A stretch of 64,000 nt of DNA from contig NZ_KE384385.1 in assembly GCF_000425485.1 (NCBI RefSeq), forward strand, positions 62,001 through 126,000. Direction: 5' to 3'. Made by a program: the position numbers and the translations under genes. Below the pieces are notes generated by a model. The model had not been told where the DNA came from and ran no database searches. It was given only the letters and a program-made list of their open reading frames with translations. Of this stretch, positions 45,443 through 54,465 are shown in pieces. Each line of letters opens with the position of its first letter. Positions within the stretch are counted from its first letter, which is position 1. The DNA comes from Flavobacterium tegetincola DSM 22377 (GTDB lineage: Bacteria > Bacteroidota > Bacteroidia > Flavobacteriales > Flavobacteriaceae).

Positions 45443-46582
45443 ATGAAAAATTATTTTTGCATTATTGCGTTAAGCTTGCTGACCATTCCATTATTTGCTC
45501 AGAAATCAACAGATACCATTCACTCCGAGAAATTAAAGCAAGACCGCGTCATCTCTATATCACTCCCCGCGTCTTATGGAAAGGAAAAAAATAAAACGTA
45601 TCCCCTACTTTTAGTACTTGATGGCGATTACTTATTTGAACCCTTTACGGGTGCACTTCAGTACGGCAACTATTGGGACGATCTGCCTGAACTGATTGTA
45701 GTAGGAATCAACCAAAGCGCTCCTTTTGACCGAAATGCAGAAACCGACGTGGATGCTGATAATGGACTTCCTTTTGAAAAAGGCGCTCAATTTTTTGACT
45801 TCCTTTCAATGGAATTACTTCCAGCATTACAAAAAAAATACGCAATAGCTCCTTTTAAAATTATTGCAGGTCATGATGTAACTGCTGGGTTTTTAAATTT
45901 ATTTCTTTACAAGGAAAATCCGCTTTTTGACGCTTACATATCAATGAGCCCAGAACTTCCCATGAATATGGAGACGAGACTACCTTCTCGCTTGGGTTTG
46001 ACCAAAAAGCCTTTGTTTTACTACCAATCTACAGCCGATGGTGATGTAAAAAAAATGCAAGAATTGATTAAAAAATTAGATGGAAATATTAAAACCATTC
46101 AAAATCCAAACTTGTATTATCAATTTGACGATTTTAAAAATGCCTCTCATTATTCGTTGGTTTTGCATTCCATTCCAAGCGCATTGTATCATTTGTTTGG
46201 TGCGTATCAACCCATATCAAGTACCGAATTTCAAGAAAAAATAGTGAAACTTCCTAGCGACTACGTGGGCTACCTTACCAAAAAGTATGATCTTATCCAA
46301 ACTTCCTTTGGCATCAAAATCCCCATTAGAATTAATGATTTTAGGGCCATCGAAGCAGCAATCTTAAAAAACAATGCGTTTTCTGAATTTGAACAATTAG
46401 CGGCACTTTCTAAAAAAAGCTATCCCAAAAGTATGTTGAGTCAATACCACATGGGCATGTTTTATGAAAAGACAGGTGAAACTAAAAAAGCCTTGAAAGC
46501 ATATTTAAATGCATATAACATGGAAGAAATTGGAAGTTTAACCAGAGATTTTATGCTTGAAAAAGCAGAACAAATGAAGTAG
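45443..46582 (+). CDS. alpha/beta-hydrolase (esterase-D-like) protein lacking the nucleophile Ser
   Basis: This secreted protein (379 residues) has the signal peptide MKNYFCIIALSLLTIPLFA and a putative-esterase (PF00756-like) alpha/beta fold (VISISLPASYGKE...LLLVLDGDYLF). The nucleophile elbow reads GHDVTAG (143-149), with Asp145 where GxSxG has Ser, so hydrolase activity is questionable. A TPR-like C-terminal part (about 310-375, HMGMFYEKTGETKKALKAYLNAY) follows. The ATG at 45443 is chosen for the signal peptide. Confidence 0.82.
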   Translation: MKNYFCIIALSLLTIPLFAQKSTDTIHSEKLKQDRVISISLPASYGKEKNKTYPLLLVLDGDYLFEPFTGALQYGNYWDDLPELIVVGINQSAPFDRNAETDVDADNGLPFEKGAQFFDFLSMELLPALQKKYAIAPFKIIAGHDVTAGFLNLFLYKENPLFDAYISMSPELPMNMETRLPSRLGLTKKPLFYYQSTADGDVKKMQELIKKLDGNIKTIQNPNLYYQFDDFKNASHYSLVLHSIPSALYHLFGAYQPISSTEFQEKIVKLPSDYVGYLTKKYDLIQTSFGIKIPIRINDFRAIEAAILKNNAFSEFEQLAALSKKSYPKSMLSQYHMGMFYEKTGETKKALKAYLNAYNMEEIGSLTRDFMLEKAEQMK

Positions 46583-46592
46583 AAAAATACAT

Positions 46593-47954
46593 ATGTCAAA
46601 AATAAAAACCTCTTTTTTCTGTCAGAATTGTGGCACGTCTTATGCCAAATGGCAAGGGCAATGCAATGCTTGTAAAGAATGGAACACCATTGCCGAAGAA
46701 ATCATTCAGAAAGAAGAGAAAAAGAGTTGGAATCCCACACAAACAGAATCAAAACGGACTGTAAAACCACTGAAAATTCACGAAATTGACAGCACTGAGG
46801 AAGTTCGGATGGATACTCGTGATGGCGAACTAAATCGTGTTTTGGGTGGCGGAATTGTTCCCGGTTCCTTAATTCTTCTTGGTGGCGAACCCGGTATTGG
46901 AAAAAGTACGTTGCTGTTGCAAATTTCCCTCAAATTACCGTACCGAACTTTATATGTTTCCGGCGAAGAAAGTCAGAAACAAATAAAAATGCGTGCCGAC
47001 AGAATCAATCCGTTGAGCGATAATTGTTACATTTTGACGGAAACAAAAACGCAAAATATCTTCAAACAAATTGAAGCAATTGAACCGGAAATTGTCATTA
47101 TTGACTCCATTCAAACTTTACATACAGACTATATAGAATCTTCTCCGGGAAGTATTTCTCAAATTCGAGAAACGACTGCTGAACTGATAAAATTTGCCAA
47201 AGAAACTAATATTCCTGTAATATTAATTGGTCATATTACAAAAGACGGAACAATTGCTGGACCAAAAATTCTTGAACACATGGTCGATACCGTTTTGCAA
47301 TTTGAAGGCGATAGAAATCACATTTACAGAATTTTACGTTCCCTTAAAAATCGCTTCGGTTCAACTGCTGAATTGGGAATTTATGAAATGTTAGGTTCCG
47401 GATTAAGAGAAGTTTCTAATCCATCAGAGATATTAATTTCACATAAAGAAGAACAACTTTCAGGTACGGCAATTGCGTCAACACTCGAAGGAATGCGACC
47501 GCTGATGATTGAAATTCAAGCACTAGTGAGTACAGCGGTTTATGGAACGCCTCAACGAAGTACGACTGGTTACAACGCCAAAAGACTCAACATGATTCTT
47601 GCCGTTTTAGAAAAAAGAGCAGGTTTCAGACTTGGTGCCAAAGATGTTTTCCTAAACGTAACCGGCGGAATATCCGTAGATGATCCGGCAATTGATTTAG
47701 CCGTTGTTGCTGCAATTCTTTCTTCTAATGAAGATATTCCTGTTGATAAAGATTTTTGTTTTGCTGGAGAAGTCGGGCTTTCTGGCGAAATTCGTCCTGT
47801 AAATCGTGTCGACCAACGGATTCAAGAAGCTGAAAAGTTAGGTTTTTCAGCTATATTTGTATCAAAGTACAATAAAGTCTCACTTAAAAAAACAGTGATT
47901 AAAGTGCGTTTGGTTTCAAAAATTGAAGATATTGTAGAAGAACTTTTTGGTTAG
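46593..47954 (+). CDS. radA: DNA repair protein RadA
   Basis: RadA (Sms) is a RecA-like helicase that extends D-loops in recombination. The 453-residue protein has a four-Cys zinc finger (Cys10, 13, 24, 27), the Walker A GGEPGIGKS (97-105), the RadA signature KNRFGS, and a C-terminal Lon-like domain (LNVTGGISVDDPAIDLA, GEVGLSGEIR). It lies 11 bp from both neighbours' ends and may be part of a loose operon. Confidence 0.96.
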   Translation: MSKIKTSFFCQNCGTSYAKWQGQCNACKEWNTIAEEIIQKEEKKSWNPTQTESKRTVKPLKIHEIDSTEEVRMDTRDGELNRVLGGGIVPGSLILLGGEPGIGKSTLLLQISLKLPYRTLYVSGEESQKQIKMRADRINPLSDNCYILTETKTQNIFKQIEAIEPEIVIIDSIQTLHTDYIESSPGSISQIRETTAELIKFAKETNIPVILIGHITKDGTIAGPKILEHMVDTVLQFEGDRNHIYRILRSLKNRFGSTAELGIYEMLGSGLREVSNPSEILISHKEEQLSGTAIASTLEGMRPLMIEIQALVSTAVYGTPQRSTTGYNAKRLNMILAVLEKRAGFRLGAKDVFLNVTGGISVDDPAIDLAVVAAILSSNEDIPVDKDFCFAGEVGLSGEIRPVNRVDQRIQEAEKLGFSAIFVSKYNKVSLKKTVIKVRLVSKIEDIVEELFG

Positions 47955-47965
47955 AATACATCTTT

Positions 47966-49933
47966 ATGAGTAAAAGAAAAAAAATCATAGTTCGCATCTT
48001 TTTAGGTTTTCTAATTTTATTAGGACTTGGAATGATTTTGTTTTTTAGTTTTCGAGAATCGTTATTGCAAGAAGCTATTGCAAAGGTGACGTCAAAATTA
48101 GAACGGGAATACGATGCGAAACTCACCATTAAAACGGCCGAATTTGATGGATTAACTGGAGTGCTACTTACCGAAATAGCTTTGGTTCCAAAAAACGCAG
48201 ATACCCTTTTTTCGATTCAAAAATTAAGTGCTTCGGTTCGGTTTCTACCCTTATTTACGGGAGAAATGCAATTGGGAACATTATTTGTGGAAAATGGTTT
48301 AGTCCAATTGATTAAAAGAGGGGAACAGAAGAACTTTGGTGCATTTCTTAAGAAAGACACGATTTCGGCTGGAACATCTGAAGAAAAGTCAAAACGGAAT
48401 TATGCTGATTTAGCTTATAAAATCATTTCAACAGCGCTAAATTTGGTTCCAACCGACATGGATATTAAAAATTTGGTTTTCAAATTGGACGATAACGGCA
48501 AAAAAGCTAGTATAAATTTACAACAACTTCGTTTGGCAGATAAACAACTTGCAACTTCCATTACTGTACAAACCAATACCTTTTCACAACGCTGGAAAAT
48601 TGCTGGTTTTGCAGACCCAAGAAATCAAAAAGCGGATATTGCCTTTACAAATCGGGATACTGGAGCCATAAAAGTGCCATATTTTGATGAACGTTTTAAC
48701 TTAAAATCAAGTTTCGATTCTATTAGAGTTAAAATTGACAATATTTCAAAAAGTGGAGGAACCTTGAATATTGACGGGACTTCTTCTATTGCAAATTTAA
48801 TTGTCAACCATCCAAAAATTGCCTCAAAAGATGTACTTTTCAAAAAAGCAGGTTTTGATTTTCATTTCGTAATTGATGAAAATAATATTGGAATTGACAG
48901 TAGTTCGACGGCAGAATTAAATAAAATTAAATTTCATCCTTATGTTAATTTGGATACTGAAACAGATACAATTTATTCGCTAAAAGTGGCAATTCCAAAA
49001 ATGAAAACGCAAGATTTCATTGAATCTTTACCAACGGGTTTGTTTACACATTTTGAAGGAATGCAAACAGAAGGTGAATTTGATTATCATCTGGATTTTG
49101 AATTCAATAAAAACAACCCAAATGCTTTAGTTTTTGAAAGTAAAATAAACAAAAAAGATTTCAAAATAACGACATATGGTGATGCCGATTTGAACAAAAT
49201 AAATGGACCTTTTACCTATCGTGCTATTGAAAACGATACACCCCAACGCGCTGTTTTTGTAGGCGAAAGCAACCCAAATTACACACCATTAAGTGAGATT
49301 TCACCTTATTTAAGAAAATCTGTTTTAACTACCGAAGACCCGTCGTTCTTTTCCCACAGAGGTTTTATAAATGAAGCATTCAAGCAATCGATTATAAAAA
49401 ATATTAAAACCAAGCAATTCAGTCGTGGCGGAAGTACGATTAGTATGCAATTGGTAAAAAACGTTTTTCTAACTCGTGAAAAAACACTTTCTAGAAAATT
49501 AGAAGAAATTTTATTGGTTTATATTCTCGAAAATAATAGAATCGTAAGCAAAGAACGAATGCTTGAAGTCTATTTTAATGTCATCGAATGGGGACCAAAT
49601 ATTTACGGAATTGGTGAAGCTTCGCAATTTTATTTCCAGAAACATCCATCACAATTGAGTTTGAATGAATGTTTGTTTTTAGCTAGTATTGTTCCTAGTC
49701 CAAAAAGATTTATGTGGAAATTTGACAACACAGGAAATTTACGAAACCAAGGCGTTGTTCAACAAAAGTACTTGACTAATTTAATGTTACGTCGCGGTGT
49801 TTTAACATCCGTTGATACCATTTTTAAATCATTTCCCGTTCATGTTTCAGGAAGAGCACGTTCATTTTTGAGAATTACAGAAATTGATTCCACGGCTGTA
49901 GATTCACTGGATTTAGAAGAATTTACTTTTTAA
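47966..49933 (+). CDS. monofunctional peptidoglycan glycosyltransferase (GT51)
   Basis: This 655-residue protein has an N-terminal membrane helix (about 7-30), a long AsmA/DUF748-like beta region (30-400) and a GT51 domain near the C-terminus. GT51 motifs are TTEDPSFFSHRGF (the catalytic Glu in ED), RGGSTISMQL and LEVYFNVIEWG. No transpeptidase domain follows, so it polymerises glycan strands only. It follows radA by 11 bp. Confidence 0.86.
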   Translation: MSKRKKIIVRIFLGFLILLGLGMILFFSFRESLLQEAIAKVTSKLEREYDAKLTIKTAEFDGLTGVLLTEIALVPKNADTLFSIQKLSASVRFLPLFTGEMQLGTLFVENGLVQLIKRGEQKNFGAFLKKDTISAGTSEEKSKRNYADLAYKIISTALNLVPTDMDIKNLVFKLDDNGKKASINLQQLRLADKQLATSITVQTNTFSQRWKIAGFADPRNQKADIAFTNRDTGAIKVPYFDERFNLKSSFDSIRVKIDNISKSGGTLNIDGTSSIANLIVNHPKIASKDVLFKKAGFDFHFVIDENNIGIDSSSTAELNKIKFHPYVNLDTETDTIYSLKVAIPKMKTQDFIESLPTGLFTHFEGMQTEGEFDYHLDFEFNKNNPNALVFESKINKKDFKITTYGDADLNKINGPFTYRAIENDTPQRAVFVGESNPNYTPLSEISPYLRKSVLTTEDPSFFSHRGFINEAFKQSIIKNIKTKQFSRGGSTISMQLVKNVFLTREKTLSRKLEEILLVYILENNRIVSKERMLEVYFNVIEWGPNIYGIGEASQFYFQKHPSQLSLNECLFLASIVPSPKRFMWKFDNTGNLRNQGVVQQKYLTNLMLRRGVLTSVDTIFKSFPVHVSGRARSFLRITEIDSTAVDSLDLEEFTF

Positions 49934-49974
49934 GAGAAGAAATTTCTAAAATAAATAACTTCCTTCCCAACCTT

Positions 49975-50010
49975 ATTGCCTTTTTTATACTCTATATAAT
50001 AAAAGGCAAT
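49975..50010. other. intergenic inverted repeat before the DUF4139 gene
   Basis: ATTGCCTTTT (49975-49984) and AAAAGGCAAT (50001-50010) pair around an AT-rich loop. It may end the transglycosylase transcript, though it lacks a T-run afterwards on the plus strand. Confidence 0.4.
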
Positions 50011-50029
50011 TTGCATTAAACAAAACACT

Positions 50030-51640
50030 ATGAAAAATTTCATTCTTTTCTTATTATTTCCAGCAATTATTTTTGCACAGAAACCAGTTTTCACAACTGC
50101 AAAAGTAAAAAACGTAACGGTTTATTTTAATTCAGCTGAAATTTCGCAAATCACTTCGGCTACTTTGCCAAAAGGAACTAGCGAAATTGTGATTAAAAAC
50201 GTCGCCGATTATTTGAACGAAAACACGGTTCAAATTGGAGCACCTTCAAATGTGACGGTACTTTCGGTTCAGTTTACAAACAATTATATTTCTGAATATG
50301 AAATTGATGAAAATTCTCCTGCAATTAAAAAAGTGCGAGACAGTATTAATTTGATAGAAAAAGAAATTAAGAAAATCAATAATGCAAAATTAGCAGAGAC
50401 AAAAACCATTGAATTGTTAGATAAAAACCAGCAAGTTTCAGGTTTAAATTCGGGTTTAAGCGTTGCTGAATTAGCTAAAATGGTTGATTATTATAAATCC
50501 AAAAGAAACGAAATTAGCAACAATGTAGATACTTTGGAAGAAAAATCTAAAAAATTTAGAGACCTATTATCTGATTTGAATAACAAACTTGTAATTAACA
50601 CACAAAAAGAAGAAAAGACTTCTAAAGGAAAATTAGTGATTCAGGTAATGAATGAAAAAGCTGGAAACGTAGACATTGAAATCAATTATTTGACCAACAA
50701 CGCCAACTGGAAGCCTTTTTACGATTTACGAGCTCATAACGTGTCAGAACCAATTGAAATGATGTATAAAGCACAAGTCGTTCAAAACACAGGAATTGAT
50801 TGGAAACAAGTAAAATTGACTCTTTCAAGTGGAAATCCAAATCAGAATAATCAGGCTCCACTTTTGAATGCTTGGTTTTTAAGATATGGATATCAACAAA
50901 ATTATATGTACAGGGATGGTGATGCTAGAAGCAATGTACTGCAAGGTAGAGTTGCAGGAATTCAGGTAGAAGAATCAGAAATGGTGAAGAAAGATAAATC
51001 CATATCAAAAAACACAACAATTCAGGAAAACCAACTCAATATTTCCTTTGACATTGACATTCCTTATGATATTTTATCGAATGGAAAAGCACATTCTGTA
51101 GCATTGAAAGAAATCAATCTACCTGCAACATACAAATATTATGCAGCTCCACGAGTGGAAAAAGAAGCGTTTTTGCTGGCTGAAATCAGCGATTATTCGA
51201 AGTACAATTTATTACCAGGAGAAGCAAATATTATTTTTGAAGGAATGTATGTTGGTAAAACGTTTATCAATCCAAATCAAACTTCAGATACGTTGAATTT
51301 AAGTATGGGAAGAGATAAAAAAATCTCCATCAAACGGGAAAAAGTAGTAGATAAATCAGGAACAAAGTTTTTGTCTTCCAAAAAAGAACAGACGTTTACT
51401 TTTGATATTACCATTCGAAATAATAAAAAAGAAGCCGTTACTTTAATGCTGAAAGACCAATATCCATTGAGCACTGACAAAGAAGTTGAAATCGAATTGA
51501 AAGAAAATGATGGAGCAAAAATCAATACTGAAATAGGAATTCTAACTTGGGATTTGAATTTGAAACCCAACGAAACCAAGAAAATCAGAATCAGTTATAA
51601 AGTGAGATATCCGAAAGATAAAATCATCGATAATTTATAG
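50030..51640 (+). CDS. DUF4139 (MuiA-family) protein with TonB-plug-like segment
   Basis: This secreted protein (536 residues) has a signal peptide (MKNFILFLLFPAIIFA), a DUF4140-like N-terminal domain (about 25-95), a coiled coil (95-190) and a DUF4139 beta domain to the end. This is the mucoidy-inhibitor-A family layout; its function is unclear. Residues 303-313 read VLQGRVAGIQV, the plug signature of SusC-type TonB receptors, in the middle of the DUF4139 domain. It is monocistronic and ends at a shared terminator. Confidence 0.85.
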   Translation: MKNFILFLLFPAIIFAQKPVFTTAKVKNVTVYFNSAEISQITSATLPKGTSEIVIKNVADYLNENTVQIGAPSNVTVLSVQFTNNYISEYEIDENSPAIKKVRDSINLIEKEIKKINNAKLAETKTIELLDKNQQVSGLNSGLSVAELAKMVDYYKSKRNEISNNVDTLEEKSKKFRDLLSDLNNKLVINTQKEEKTSKGKLVIQVMNEKAGNVDIEINYLTNNANWKPFYDLRAHNVSEPIEMMYKAQVVQNTGIDWKQVKLTLSSGNPNQNNQAPLLNAWFLRYGYQQNYMYRDGDARSNVLQGRVAGIQVEESEMVKKDKSISKNTTIQENQLNISFDIDIPYDILSNGKAHSVALKEINLPATYKYYAAPRVEKEAFLLAEISDYSKYNLLPGEANIIFEGMYVGKTFINPNQTSDTLNLSMGRDKKISIKREKVVDKSGTKFLSSKKEQTFTFDITIRNNKKEAVTLMLKDQYPLSTDKEVEIELKENDGAKINTEIGILTWDLNLKPNETKKIRISYKVRYPKDKIIDNL

Positions 51641-51649
51641 AAAAATTCA

Positions 51650-51680
51650 AAACCCCATTTTCAACGATGGGGTTTTTCTT
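51650..51680. terminator. shared terminator between convergent genes
   Basis: AAACCCCAT (51650-51658) pairs with ATGGGGTTT (51667-51675); T-runs on both sides serve the DUF4139 gene (plus) and the aldo/keto reductase gene (minus). Confidence 0.8.
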
Positions 51681-51694
51681 TGAAAAAAATTTAA

Positions 51695-52732
51695 TTAAGG
51701 CGATGGATTTGGAAACACATCTTGCACTTGATTGATTGCGTCAATTGCACTTTGAGTAAGTACCATTTGGCTCGTCTGAATATTTTCCTGTAATTGTTTT
51801 AAATTTGTTGCACCAATGATTGTACTTGTGGTAAAAAACTGCTGACGGATAAAAGCCAAAGCCATTTGTGTCAAAGTCAATCCGTTATCTTTTGCAATTT
51901 GAGCATATAAAATGGTTGCTTTAGTTGCATTTTCAGAATTATAACGTGAAAATCTAGGAAACAAATTAATTCGAGCATTTGGCAGACTTTCCCCGGTTAA
52001 AAATTTCCCTGTCAAAACACCAAAAGCCAATGGAGAATAAGCCAAAAGTCCCACGTTTTCATAATGCGATATTTCTGCTAAACTTTGTTCAAAAGAACGA
52101 TTTAAAAGTGAATACGGATTTTGAATGGTAGAAACGCGGGGCAAATTATGCTTTTTACTTTCCTCTAAAAAGCGCATGATTCCCCAAGGCGTCTCGTTAG
52201 ACAAACCAATATGTTTGATTTTGCCTTCTTTGATTAATTGCTGCAAGACCTCTAAAACATGTTGAATATTGTCTTCCCAAACATCTTCTTCTTGTACAAA
52301 ACTTCGTTGTCCGAAATAATTTGTTTTACGTTCAGGCCAATGCAATTGGTACAAATCAATATAATCTGTTTGAAGTCGTTGTAAACTTTTTTCAATTGAA
52401 AGTCGTATTGTTTCAGCGTTAAATCTTAAGTCGTCTCTAATAAATTCTAAGCCACGATTAGGTCCTGCAATTTTTGTAGCCAAAACAATTTGATCTCTTT
52501 TTCCTGATTTTTTCAACCAAGAACCAATAATCTTTTCGGTACTTCCAGAAGTTTCTTTCATTGAAGGAACCGAATACATTTCGGCAGTATCGATAAAATT
52601 TATTCCAGAATCTAAAGCAAAGTCCAACTGGTCGTGACCTTCAGATTCAGTATTTTGTTGCCCAAAAGTCATCGTTCCCAAAGCAATTTCACTCACTTGG
52701 GTTTCTGTATGCGGTAAAAAATTGTATTTCAT
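51695..52732 (-). CDS. NADP(H)-dependent aldo/keto reductase (Tas-like)
   Basis: This 345-residue TIM-barrel oxidoreductase of the AKR superfamily is closest in layout to E. coli Tas. The catalytic tetrad is visible as Asp/Tyr in FIDTAEMY, Lys in LATK and His in YQLHWPE; the SNETPWG and C-terminal STIIGATNLKQL segments bind NADPH. The physiological substrate is not known. It has its own promoter in the 32 bp gap to the PAS gene. Confidence 0.9.
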   Translation of the reverse strand: MKYNFLPHTETQVSEIALGTMTFGQQNTESEGHDQLDFALDSGINFIDTAEMYSVPSMKETSGSTEKIIGSWLKKSGKRDQIVLATKIAGPNRGLEFIRDDLRFNAETIRLSIEKSLQRLQTDYIDLYQLHWPERKTNYFGQRSFVQEEDVWEDNIQHVLEVLQQLIKEGKIKHIGLSNETPWGIMRFLEESKKHNLPRVSTIQNPYSLLNRSFEQSLAEISHYENVGLLAYSPLAFGVLTGKFLTGESLPNARINLFPRFSRYNSENATKATILYAQIAKDNGLTLTQMALAFIRQQFFTTSTIIGATNLKQLQENIQTSQMVLTQSAIDAINQVQDVFPNPSP

Positions 52733-52752
52733 ATCACTAATTTGAAGAACGA

Positions 52753-52781
52753 CAAAGGTAAACTTTAGGCTGCTCTTTCAA
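52753..52781 (-). promoter_or_regulatory. promoter of the aldo/keto reductase gene
   Basis: On the minus strand TTG (52781-52779), 18 bp, TACCTTTG (52760-52753). The -33 box lies inside the 3' end of the PAS gene. Confidence 0.65.
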
Positions 52782-53280
52782 GTGCTATAAAGTGTGTCAA
52801 TTCTCCTTTTTTATTAAAAATTGGAAAACTACGAATGTGACATTCGTACGGTTCACCATTTTTTCTATAATTAGTAAGTGTAGTTTCAAAAGACGTTTTA
52901 TCTGAAATGGCTTTATTGATTTCGGCACGTTTCTCTGACGAAGTAGCAACGCCTTGAAACATTTTAGGAGAATTCCCTATTACCTCATCCGGCTTATACC
53001 CACTCATTTCAGCAATTCCATGTGAAGCAAAAACAATTTGAAGATTAGTGTCCGTCACTAAGATAGCATCATTTTCTTTTAATTCATCGTCAAAATCAAA
53101 GGCAACATTCCACTTATACACTTTGGAAAGTTGGTTTAGTAACGACAAATCTTTCTGAGCACCCATAAGTGTTCGTAAGAAAACGCTGTATAAATCCCAA
53201 GAAAGTAAAGGCATCTTCGCCATTGGCTTGCCTTCATTACTTGCGGCAACGCTTTTTTCGTATGTTTTTAAATCCATCAT
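52765..53280 (-). CDS. PAS-domain protein, LOV-like without the photoactive Cys
   Basis: This 171-residue cytoplasmic protein has a short helical N-terminus and one PAS domain (about 65-170). The domain follows the LOV pattern closely (GYKPDEVIG, FQG, NYRKNGEPYECHIRSFPIFNK), but the photoactive motif GRNCRFLQG reads GNSPKMFQG (102-110), with Pro105 in place of Cys. It therefore should not form the flavin adduct and may bind another ligand. No output domain is present. It has its own promoter. Confidence 0.85.
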   Translation of the reverse strand: MMDLKTYEKSVAASNEGKPMAKMPLLSWDLYSVFLRTLMGAQKDLSLLNQLSKVYKWNVAFDFDDELKENDAILVTDTNLQIVFASHGIAEMSGYKPDEVIGNSPKMFQGVATSSEKRAEINKAISDKTSFETTLTNYRKNGEPYECHIRSFPIFNKKGELTHFIALERAA

Positions 53281-53299
53281 GACTTCTACATTTAGAGGT

Positions 53300-53332
53300 C
53301 AAAATTAAAATTTATTTTTGTCTTAAACACAA
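53300..53332 (-). promoter_or_regulatory. promoter of the PAS gene
   Basis: On the minus strand TTG (53332-53330), 22 bp, TAATTTTG (53307-53300). Confidence 0.55.
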
Positions 53333-53373
53333 AATCAATTAAGTTTAACTACTGTTGAAGTTCTTTAAACAAT

Positions 53374-54465
53374 TCAAAAATCGAATTTCAGCTGTACAAC
53401 AACCATTTTCTTGACCTCTGTATTTAAGTTGGTTACCGAAATTCCCAAAAGTCGCACCGAATTCTTTAAACGCTCTTGATATAACAATTCTTTTGCTGTT
53501 TCAAAAAGTAGCGCTTTGTTTGCAATGAAATAAAGTACCGTTTTACTTCTGGTTTGCTGTGTAAAATCGCTGTATTTGATTTTGAGTGTCACTGTTTTGC
53601 CTGCCAAGTTTTGACGCAACAATCGTTTTTCTAATTGTTCAGCAATCACTTTCAATTTGTCTTCCATAAAAATTTCTGACGAGAGATTCTCATCAAACGT
53701 GTGTTCTGTGGCAACAGACTTTGCAATGCGTTCCGATTTTACTTCTCCATTATGAATTCCACGAACTACATTATAATAAAATTTGCCCGATTTACCGAAA
53801 TATTTTTCTAAAAAATCTAATTCTTTTGCACGTAAATCTAGACCCGTAAAAATACCCAATTGATACATTTTTTCGGTGGTTACTTTCCCAACTCCATAAA
53901 ACTTTTTTATAGGCAATTCTTCTAAGAATGCCAACACTTCGTCCGGATGCACCGTTTTCTGACCGTTGGGTTTATTGACATCCGAAGCAATTTTAGCTAC
54001 AAACTTATTTACAGAAATTCCCGCAGAAGCAGTTAAACCCACTTCGTTGAAAATGCGTGCTCTGATTTCTTGTGCTATTAAAGTTGCACTTGGATTTCCT
54101 TTCTTATTAATGGTAACGTCGAGATAGGCTTCATCTAGGGACAAAGGTTCGACTAAATCAGTGTAATCATAAAAAATGGCTTGCACTTTTCGGGAAATTT
54201 CTTTGTATCGCTCAAATCGGGGTTTTACAAAAATAATATCGGGACAATATTTCTTTGCTAAAGCACCGCTCAATGCACTTCTAACGCCAAATTTTCTGGC
54301 CTCATAACTGGCAGCTGCAACTACACCTCGTGCTTCACTTCCACCCACGGCAACTGCTTTTCCCCGAAGTTCAGGCCGATCCATTTGTTCCACAGAAGCA
54401 TAAAAAGCATCCATGTCCACGTGAATGATTTTCCGATTGTTATATGTAAGATTCGTTTCGGTCAA
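53374..54465 (-). CDS. dinB: DNA polymerase IV
   Basis: DinB is a Y-family translesion polymerase. The 363-residue protein shows the metal-binding VDMDAFYASVE (Asp17, Asp19) and SLDEAYLD (Asp111, Glu112), the HhH region VGKVTTEKMYQLGI, and a C-terminal little-finger domain. It overlaps the end of the upstream Gcr-family recombinase gene by 4 bp and so is translated as the second gene of that operon. No SOS box could be recognised. Confidence 0.95.
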   Translation of the reverse strand: MTETNLTYNNRKIIHVDMDAFYASVEQMDRPELRGKAVAVGGSEARGVVAAASYEARKFGVRSALSGALAKKYCPDIIFVKPRFERYKEISRKVQAIFYDYTDLVEPLSLDEAYLDVTINKKGNPSATLIAQEIRARIFNEVGLTASAGISVNKFVAKIASDVNKPNGQKTVHPDEVLAFLEELPIKKFYGVGKVTTEKMYQLGIFTGLDLRAKELDFLEKYFGKSGKFYYNVVRGIHNGEVKSERIAKSVATEHTFDENLSSEIFMEDKLKVIAEQLEKRLLRQNLAGKTVTLKIKYSDFTQQTRSKTVLYFIANKALLFETAKELLYQERLKNSVRLLGISVTNLNTEVKKMVVVQLKFDF

